Shown: piece by piece, positions 15,371-20,505 of the stretch
Layout of the letters: the number at the start of each line of letters is the position of its first letter
Numbering within the stretch: position 1 is the first letter of the stretch
DNA from: Candidatus Hydrogenedentota bacterium
Lineage (GTDB): Bacteria > Hydrogenedentota > Hydrogenedentia > Hydrogenedentales > SLHB01
Assembly: GCA_035416745.1 (NCBI GenBank)
Contig: DAOLNV010000012.1
Span: 1 to 20,505, forward strand
DNA length: 20,505 nucleotides
Reading direction: 5' to 3'
Program-made: the position numbers and the translations under genes
The notes under the pieces: generated by a model
Seen by the model: only the letters and a program-made list of their open reading frames with translations
What the model was told of the DNA's origin: nothing
Database searches by the model: none

Positions 15371-16732
15371 TTACCTGAGGCGGTCTATGCCGTGGTGACC
15401 GCCCCGCTGGCCGCTCTCCTTGTTTATCTTGGCCTCCTCGGCTGCCTTCAGCGCTTCCTCAGCGCTCAAACCTGCGCTCTTTGCCAGTTCTTTCTCGGCT
15501 GTGGTGATGCTAATCCGGGTTCCGGGCTTCAGGGTCTGCTGGCCCAGGGTTATTACTAGATCGCTCTCACTCAGCCCCGCTACGATTTCCGATTCGTCGC
15601 TATCCTCGAGCCCGACCTCGACTTCCACGCGTTCCGCAATCCAGTGCTGTCCGCTTGTTGCATTCGGAGGTTCCGAGGTGCTGCCCTGGCCGTTGGCGGC
15701 GTTGTCCGCATCCGTGTTTTCTGGCGGGTCGTCTTGGCCGGCCTCTTGGAGGCCGTCTCCGGCCGGTGCGGGGCGCGCTTCTTCCGCCGACGCTTCTCCT
15801 GGCTCTTGACTGCGCGCCAGAAACACGTAGGTGCGCGCATTTTCCTCGATCACGGCGTCCTTGGGGACAAGCAGCACACTCTCGTGGGTCTCCATCACGA
15901 GGCGCACGCGAGCAAAGGCCGCTTCCCGGAGCCGTTCCTGGGTCGCCTTATCAAGACTCATCACGACCTTTATTGTGCCGCTCGTCGGGTCTACGCTCGG
16001 ATTGATGCGGGCAATGCGCGCCTCGAACTCTTCACCAGCGATAGCGTCCACGGTGAATTTGGCGATCTGCCCTTCCCTCAGCTGCATGAGGTTTTTCTCA
16101 GGCGGACTGATCACAAGCTGATAGGAGGAGGGGTCCACCAGGGAAAACGCGGGCGTCCCGGCTGAAACCAACATGCCGGCCTGAATGTGCCGGTGCGTCA
16201 CCACGCCGCTTATGGGCGCGCGGATAGTGAGATTTGCGAGCTGGAGCTCCTGGATGCGTCGCGTAGCCACGGCATTGTCGTATGCGAACTGAGCAGCGTC
16301 CCTGTCCTGTTCCGCCAGTATGCCGGCCTCAAAGGCCTGTTTCGCTCTTCCGCAAGCCGTTTTGCGCTCGCTTTCCGTCACCATCGCCTGGTTCAAGGCA
16401 GCCCGGGCTTCGTCCTTGTCGAGTTCCGCGAGCACATCGCCTTCGTTCACCTTGTCGCCTTCGTCGGCAAAAACGGCCACGCAATTTCCCATGCCTTCCG
16501 CGGTGACATCCACGCGATTCTCGGCCTCGATGCGCGTCGTGGTCTCGAAATAGGCGGAAATATCGCCCCGTGTGGGGGTTTTCACCTCGACAGGAATGAC
16601 AATCTCCTCGACCGTAAATTGCGCCGCCGCCTGCGCGGCGCTGGCAGCCGCAGTCCCCGTGGCCGAGCCGCTACATCCGGCCGTCACGGCCAGTGCCGCG
16701 GCTAAACCCAAAATCGCCAAATATTTGTGCAT
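15371..16732 (-). CDS. RND efflux periplasmic adaptor (membrane-fusion) lipoprotein
   Basis: This HlyD/AcrA-type adaptor bridges the RND permeases and an outer-membrane channel. The ATG at 16732 was chosen over an in-frame TTG five codons upstream because GGAGG lies four bases before this ATG and the resulting N-terminus is a clean lipoprotein signal with lipobox V-T-A-G-C (Cys20). In the 453-residue protein the first lipoyl half and barrel strand span about 68-105, an alpha-helical hairpin about 105-165, and the second lipoyl half (TIRAPISGVVTHRHIQAGM) about 169-187, followed by the beta-barrel. Residues about 308-362 are a Pro/Glu/Asp/Asn-rich low-complexity insertion before the membrane-proximal domain resumes at AERVEVEVG. 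The C-terminal about 40 residues are charged and helical. It is the first gene of the efflux operon, with a sigma70-like promoter upstream. No TolC-like gene is in the window. Confidence 0.94.
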   Translation of the reverse strand: MHKYLAILGLAAALAVTAGCSGSATGTAAASAAQAAAQFTVEEIVIPVEVKTPTRGDISAYFETTTRIEAENRVDVTAEGMGNCVAVFADEGDKVNEGDVLAELDKDEARAALNQAMVTESERKTACGRAKQAFEAGILAEQDRDAAQFAYDNAVATRRIQELQLANLTIRAPISGVVTHRHIQAGMLVSAGTPAFSLVDPSSYQLVISPPEKNLMQLREGQIAKFTVDAIAGEEFEARIARINPSVDPTSGTIKVVMSLDKATQERLREAAFARVRLVMETHESVLLVPKDAVIEENARTYVFLARSQEPGEASAEEARPAPAGDGLQEAGQDDPPENTDADNAANGQGSTSEPPNATSGQHWIAERVEVEVGLEDSDESEIVAGLSESDLVITLGQQTLKPGTRISITTAEKELAKSAGLSAEEALKAAEEAKINKESGQRGGHHGIDRLR

Positions 16733-16736
16733 TACA

Positions 16737-16741
16737 CCTCC
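16737..16741 (-). promoter_or_regulatory. Ribosome binding site fixing the adaptor start
   Basis: GGAGG on the minus strand, four bases before the ATG at 16732. It lies inside the alternative upstream TTG-initiated extension, which argues against that longer start. Confidence 0.75.
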
Positions 16742-16794
16742 AGGCAAGCCGGGAATCTCCGGACGTAATACAAAACATGCTCGAAAACTGGCGC

Positions 16795-16823
16795 ATGGTA
16801 TAGGGTTTCGTTCGCAAGGTCAA
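16795..16823 (-). promoter_or_regulatory. Sigma70-like promoter of the efflux operon
   Basis: On the minus strand TTGACC (16818-16823, five of six to TTGACA) is followed after exactly 17 bases by TACCAT (16795-16800, four of six to TATAAT). An overlapping TATACC two bases earlier is an alternative -10. Initiation near 16788 would give a leader of about 55 bases before the adaptor ATG. Confidence 0.55.
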
Positions 16824-17136
16824 TTCTTCCTTGCCCTATATGCACTCCACCCACTTTGCTGGAATCACGTTGTTTAGACCTTGCCAGCCGGAAGAAGGTT
16901 TCATCGTCCGCGCGCGCCGCCGGGGCCCGGCGGCTTGTCAACGGGCAACGCGAAGGCAGGATGCGCTAACCAACGCTGCTGCAGTGTGTTGGCTCGCTTC
17001 TTCGCCTGGGGGTCAACTTGCCGCGCAGTGGGCACAGAGGAGGGGAAAATGCGGAAGGGTCCTGCCTGTTCGTGGTACCATAGCGTTGCCGCCCGCTTCC
17101 GGCGAATCCGGGGGGGCAATCACGGATACCCAAACC
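16824..17136. other. Divergent intergenic region
   Basis: This lies between the efflux operon promoter and the radical SAM start. It contains an extended -10-like TGGTACCAT at 17073-17081 without a clear -35, which would place a start about 50 bases before the radical SAM ATG. It also has a strong ribosome-site-like run (AGAGGAGGGG at 17036-17045) before an ATG at 17049 that opens a 62-codon frame overlapping the radical SAM gene out of frame. No terminator or repeat array was seen. Confidence 0.4.
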
Positions 17137-18069
17137 ATGAGCAACGATTACCGGTACGTCTTTGGTCCCATCATATCCCGGCGCATCGGGCGCAGCCTTG
17201 GCGTCGATGTGCTGCCGCCCAAGACGTGCACCTATGACTGCATCTATTGCCAATTGGGACGCACGACTCACAAAACTGTTGAGCGCGGGGAATTCGTTTC
17301 TCTTGAAGAAGTCTTGGGCGAACTCCGGCGGAAACTAGATGAGGAGCCCCACGTCGATTACGTGACGCTCGTGGGCTCGGGAGAACCGACGCTTTACAGC
17401 CGTCTGGGCGATTTGATCGCTGGCGTAAAGGCCATGACCGGCGTGCCCGTTGCGGTCATCACCAACGGCTCGCTTTTCTGGCAACCCGCGGTTCGCGCCG
17501 AATTGCTTCGGGCTGACCTTGTGATCCCGTCCCTGGATGCCGGCGACGATGCCATGTTTCGGGAGGTGAACCGCCCGGACAGCGCGATCGGTTTCGAGCA
17601 GATGGTCGAGGGACTGGCCGCCTTCCGGAACGAGTTTGCCGGACAGCTCTGGCTCGAGGTGCTTCTTCTGGCCGGCGTGACCGATGACCAAGTCGCCCGG
17701 ATCAAGGCGTTGGCAGACAGAATCCGGCCGGACCGCATTCAGCTGAATACCGCGGTGCGCCCGCCCACATTTTCGACGGCACGGCCCTTGACCGCGGAAG
17801 CGTTGGACCGCATCGCCGCCATGCTGGGCGAGGGCGCCGAGGTTGTGGCCGATGTCGGCCCTGCAGCTGACGCCGCGACGCGGACAGTCTCGTCTGAAGA
17901 GGTTTTGAACATGCTCCGGCGTCATCCTGCCTCCGTCAGTGAAACCGCGGTAAATCTTTCGATTACGGAGCAAAACGCCCGGGAGTGCATCGAAGCCCTG
18001 CTGGACTCGGGCGAAATCGAGGAACACCGGCTCGAGAAAGGAACGTACTATCGCGCGCGCAACGAATAA
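17137..18069 (+). CDS. Radical SAM protein, COG0731-like, with C-terminal winged-helix-like domain
   Basis: The 310-residue protein begins with YVFGPIISRRIGRSLGVD (7-24), the hallmark of bacterial proteins often annotated as wyosine-synthetase-like Fe-S oxidoreductases (COG0731). The radical SAM cluster motif is CTYDCIYC (Cys31, Cys35, Cys38), followed by LVGSGEPTL (78-86) for SAM binding and ITNGSL (108-113). Residues about 250-310 form a separate helix-helix-strand module (SSEEVLNMLRRHPASVSETA through GTYYRAR) that resembles a winged helix and could bind nucleic acid. True wyosine synthesis is archaeal/eukaryotic, so the bacterial substrate is unknown. The frame is open back to 16831, but that part is not protein-like and the family N-terminus fits ATG 17137. 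No Shine-Dalgarno precedes it. A 146-base gap separates it from the next gene. Confidence 0.9.
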   Translation: MSNDYRYVFGPIISRRIGRSLGVDVLPPKTCTYDCIYCQLGRTTHKTVERGEFVSLEEVLGELRRKLDEEPHVDYVTLVGSGEPTLYSRLGDLIAGVKAMTGVPVAVITNGSLFWQPAVRAELLRADLVIPSLDAGDDAMFREVNRPDSAIGFEQMVEGLAAFRNEFAGQLWLEVLLLAGVTDDQVARIKALADRIRPDRIQLNTAVRPPTFSTARPLTAEALDRIAAMLGEGAEVVADVGPAADAATRTVSSEEVLNMLRRHPASVSETAVNLSITEQNARECIEALLDSGEIEEHRLEKGTYYRARNE

Positions 18070-18204
18070 ACCGTATGAGGAGCCGGATGTCGATGCCAGG
18101 TTAGCTTGCAGGGCCATCGTTGGGGATGGGGGACGCGCCGCGCGGGGCGCTAAAGACATGCGGGACCGGAGCATGGGCTCGTTGACCGCCGCCGAAACGT
18201 GTAC

Positions 18205-18209
18205 AAGGA
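18205..18209 (+). promoter_or_regulatory. Ribosome binding site choosing the activator start
   Basis: AAGGA lies six bases before the ATG at 18216 but abuts the ATG at 18210 directly, so the second ATG is the better start. Confidence 0.6.
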
Positions 18210-18215
18210 ATGCAC

Positions 18216-20078
18216 ATGGACGATAAGGCCAGAGTCGTCTTTCAACCTTATGGGAAGAGCGTGCGGGTGCCCGTGGGCGCCACCGTGCGTGAGGCAGCCT
18301 CGCTTGCGGGAATTCCTCTCGAATACCCGTGCGGCGGACAGGGTACCTGCGGTAAGTGCCGGGTGAGGGTGGCAGGGGCAGACAGTAAGCCGGGTCCCGC
18401 CGACGAGACCTTTTTCTCGAAACAAGAACTGAGTGCAGGCTTCCGCCTGGCCTGCCAGACTCGTCTTCACGCGGATGTCAACATCGAGATTCCTGAATCC
18501 GGTCTGCCGTCAGGCAAGAACCAGATCCTGGCGGGGCGCGCGGCTTCTCCGTCTGCCGCTGCCGATCCGCCTGTACGCGCGGTGTTCGTGAATATGTCAA
18601 TGCCCACATTGACGGACGATCGTCCCGATGCGGAACGCCTTCTCGACGCTGCTCATGCGGATTCCGTCGAACCGGCGCTTCTTTACGAACTGCCCTCGCT
18701 GGTGCGGGACCATGATTTTCGGGGTACGGCGATCGTGGCTTCCGGACGCCTGATAGATTTCGTTGGAGGACCGGAAGATGCTGCGTGCCTTGCTGCGGCA
18801 TTCGATATCGGCACCACCACCCTGGTGGGCGAACTCCTCGATTTGCGGACCGGTGCGATACGGGGTTTCGCGTCGCGTATGAACCCTCAAACCGTTTTCG
18901 GGGACGATGTGCTGTCGCGTATCACGCATGCATCCCGAAGCCGCGAGGCCTTGCGCGAGGTGCACGACACTGTCTTGATTGCGGTCAATGAGATGGTGTC
19001 CGAAATGGCGGCGCAAGCCGGGCTTGGAACACAGAGCATCTACGAGGTCGCGGTTTCGGGCAATACGACCATGGAACATCTTTTTGCGGGGCTGAACCCG
19101 CATGCGCTGGGCGTGGTTCCCTTTGTGCCTGTGGCGCGGCGTGGCCTGACCCTCGAGCCCGGACAGGTTGGCATCGATATGAACCCCAATGGCCGCGTAT
19201 ATGTTCTGCCGGTTATCGGGGGGTTCGTCGGCGGAGACACGGTGGCGGGCATCGCCGCAACCGGTCTTGAAGAGGCCGAGCGCCCATCCCTTCTCATAGA
19301 CATCGGCACCAATGGCGAACTCGCGCTTGTCCACAACGGCAAGCTGACCGCGACATCATGCGCAGCGGGCCCCGCGTTCGAGGGGGCCCGGATCTCGTGC
19401 GGCATGCGCGCGGCCGCGGGCGCCATCGAAGCCGTGGTCTTCAAGGAAGACGTCCGGGTCTCCACCATCGGCGGCGGAGCCCCTATGGGGCTATGCGGTT
19501 CCGGTCTCATCGACTTGGCGGCGGAACTCCTGCGCAAAGGCATTCTTCTTAGCCAGGGTTTGTTTGTGACGCCCGGCGCTCTGCCCGATAGCCTCCCGCC
19601 GGCCTTGCGGAAGCGCGTGGTCGAAGAAGAGGCTGGTACCGCCTTTCTGTTCGCCCGGGCCGAGGAAACGCTCTCGGGGCGGCCGCTTCTACTCACCCAG
19701 CGCGACGTGCGGGAATTGCAGCTTGCCACGGGTGCTATCCGCGCGGGTATTTCCATCCTGTTGAAGCGGGCGAACCTCGAACCTGCGCAGCTGGACCGCG
19801 TCTACGTTGCCGGGGGGTTTGGGAATTACATTCGACTTGTCAATGCGCAGCGCATTGGCTTGTTGCCGGAAACACTCGGCCAGGACCAATTCAGTTTCGT
19901 GGGCAACACATCGCTCGAAGGGGCCCGCGCCGCCGCCTTCTCTCTGGGCGCCCGCGCAAGAGCAGAGGCCATCTCGCGTGCGACCGCCCATTTCGATTTG
20001 TCGTGTGACGCGGAATTCCAAACCGAATTCGCGATGGCCATGTTCTTTCCGGAGGAGGCGGATGAAAACGCCGTTTGA
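18216..20078 (+). CDS. 2Fe-2S / ASKHA reductive activator of corrinoid enzymes (RACE-like, DUF4445 type)
   Basis: Proteins of this kind use ATP and a low-potential electron to re-reduce inactive Co(II) corrinoid to Co(I) in methyltransferase systems. The 620-residue protein has an N-terminal plant-type 2Fe-2S ferredoxin domain with all four ligands: PCGGQGTCGKC gives Cys39, Cys45 and Cys48, and ACQT gives Cys80. A linker follows, then an actin-like ATPase (ASKHA) region from about 190 onward with DIGTTT (about 197), SGNTTMEHL (about 281), LIDIGTNGEL (about 360), GLCGSGLID (about 425) and YVAGGFGNYI (about 530). The C-terminus has the MxFFPE-like ending seen in relatives. The start at 18216 is preferred on ribosome-site spacing. 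No corrinoid protein or methyltransferase gene is in the window, so its partner lies elsewhere. The next gene is a PAS-domain protein, 130 bases downstream. Confidence 0.93.
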   Translation: MDDKARVVFQPYGKSVRVPVGATVREAASLAGIPLEYPCGGQGTCGKCRVRVAGADSKPGPADETFFSKQELSAGFRLACQTRLHADVNIEIPESGLPSGKNQILAGRAASPSAAADPPVRAVFVNMSMPTLTDDRPDAERLLDAAHADSVEPALLYELPSLVRDHDFRGTAIVASGRLIDFVGGPEDAACLAAAFDIGTTTLVGELLDLRTGAIRGFASRMNPQTVFGDDVLSRITHASRSREALREVHDTVLIAVNEMVSEMAAQAGLGTQSIYEVAVSGNTTMEHLFAGLNPHALGVVPFVPVARRGLTLEPGQVGIDMNPNGRVYVLPVIGGFVGGDTVAGIAATGLEEAERPSLLIDIGTNGELALVHNGKLTATSCAAGPAFEGARISCGMRAAAGAIEAVVFKEDVRVSTIGGGAPMGLCGSGLIDLAAELLRKGILLSQGLFVTPGALPDSLPPALRKRVVEEEAGTAFLFARAEETLSGRPLLLTQRDVRELQLATGAIRAGISILLKRANLEPAQLDRVYVAGGFGNYIRLVNAQRIGLLPETLGQDQFSFVGNTSLEGARAAAFSLGARARAEAISRATAHFDLSCDAEFQTEFAMAMFFPEEADENAV

Positions 20079-20094
20079 TACTACGAAGAGGTCC

Positions 20095-20116
20095 GGCCGC
20101 GGTGATTCGTGCGGCC
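20095..20116 (+). terminator. Weak hairpin after the activator gene
   Basis: GGCCGC (20095-20100) pairs with GCGGCC (20111-20116) around a 10-base loop, followed by ACTTTGG. The stem is short and the tail is not a true T tract, so it may be a weak terminator or simply chance structure. An AT-rich patch at about 20134-20150 lies between it and the PAS gene and could contain that gene's promoter. Confidence 0.25.
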
Positions 20117-20208
20117 ACTTTGGCGACGGGCGTTAATATATGCGATTATTGGACATAGGGCACAGCGAGCGTGTTGTACGTCCGCGCGTTTCATGAAAGT
20201 CCAAATCC

Positions 20209-20505
20209 ATGCATGGTCTGTTTAGCACATTGATGGAGAGTTCCTGCGACGCTGTACTTGTCGTGGATGCCGCGACGGGCACTGTTGTGGACTGCAACGC
20301 CTCCGCATGCCGCCTCCTGGACACCACGTCCGGCCAGCTCATCGGTGCACATCACACAACCTTTTATCCCCAGGAACTGCGGGCGGAGTACGCCTGGGAC
20401 TTTGAGCAGGTCGCTTCCGGCGCAACCGCGTCCACCGTGGAAAGGCAGCTTCTGCTCCGCAACGGCGAAACGGTATGGGTCGAGGCCAGCGGCTGCGTTT
20501 CTGAG
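20209..20505 (+). CDS. PAS-domain protein (partial, N-terminal part)
   Basis: From ATG 20209 the frame stays open for 99 codons to the end of the window. The translation matches a PAS domain: ESSCDAVLVVDAATGTVVDCN (about 10-30) is the initial helix and A/B strands, ASACRLLDTTSGQLIG (about 31-46) the central helices, and VERQLLLRNGETVWVEASG (about 78-96) the later strands. PAS domains bind ligands or cofactors, or mediate dimer contacts, in sensor kinases, diguanylate cyclases and regulators; the output domain is outside the window. An in-frame stop at 20194-20196 limits the start to this ATG or the one at 20233. There is no clear ribosome site. Confidence 0.85.
   Translation, partial: MHGLFSTLMESSCDAVLVVDAATGTVVDCNASACRLLDTTSGQLIGAHHTTFYPQELRAEYAWDFEQVASGATASTVERQLLLRNGETVWVEASGCVSE

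Noticed and set aside
16733..16747. TTG start five codons upstream for the adaptor protein
   Set aside because: It would overlap the GGAGG ribosome site of the ATG at 16732, which gives a standard lipoprotein signal.
16831..17136. 102-codon N-terminal extension of the radical SAM protein
   Set aside because: The extension is not protein-like, and relatives begin just before the FGPxxSRR motif, matching ATG 17137.
18147..18165. GC-rich hairpin between the radical SAM and activator genes
   Set aside because: The stem is only about five base pairs in very GC-rich DNA and no T tract follows, so I did not call a terminator.
1..20505. CRISPR arrays, tRNA or rRNA genes, insertion sequences, phage or toxin-antitoxin genes
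   Set aside because: Reading through the window I found no regularly spaced repeats, tRNA-like cloverleaf signals, transposase motifs or small toxin/antitoxin pairs.

Overview
The window is GC-rich, densely coding chromosomal DNA from a Gram-negative (diderm) bacterium. The diderm reading rests on two lipoproteins with clean lipoboxes, a lipoprotein membrane-fusion protein with two RND permeases, and secreted proteins. Housekeeping genes sit among uncharacterised secreted and TIM-barrel proteins, and there is a corrinoid-type reductive activator. Together these would fit an environmental lineage such as Hydrogenedentota or Planctomycetota, but that placement is an inference from gene flavour; no rRNA or other phylogenetic marker was used.

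Layout. Positions 2-28 look like the lysine-rich C-terminus of a plus-strand gene, closed by a strong hairpin terminator (66-100). From 153 to 16732 every gene is on the minus strand, so the order of transcription is right to left. First comes an efflux operon: membrane-fusion lipoprotein (15371-16732), a 1186-residue RND permease (11718-15278) and a 1069-residue RND permease (8512-11721). The two permeases overlap by 4 bases, and a sigma70-like promoter lies at 16795-16823. After a 341-base gap come tpiA and secG, ended by a canonical terminator at 6702-6738. Next is murA-hisD-hisC (hisD and hisC overlap by 4 bases) followed closely by an M48 metalloprotease lipoprotein. A separate two-gene unit with an extended -10 promoter encodes an aldo/keto-reductase-like TIM-barrel protein and a secreted propeller-like protein.

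To the right of a roughly 400-base divergent intergenic region the genes are on the plus strand. They are a COG0731-type radical SAM protein with a winged-helix-like C-terminus (17137-18069), a 2Fe-2S/ASKHA protein of the reductive-activator-of-corrinoid-enzymes type (18216-20078), and the first 99 codons of a PAS-domain protein running off the window.

How the genes work together. The efflux genes would form a tripartite pump whose outer-membrane channel is encoded elsewhere; two different permeases in one operon suggest a mixed-subunit pump. tpiA (glycolysis), secG (protein export), murA (peptidoglycan) and hisD/hisC (histidine) are core genes. The murA-his arrangement resembles the murA-hisG-hisD-hisC block of some proteobacteria, but without hisG. 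The plus-strand activator implies corrinoid-dependent methyl transfer elsewhere in the genome. I saw no CRISPR array, tRNA, rRNA, transposase or phage gene. The most distinctive features are a large membrane-embedded insertion in the first RND permease, the long low-complexity tail on SecG, and a 63-codon open frame directly behind the second permease's stop codon.
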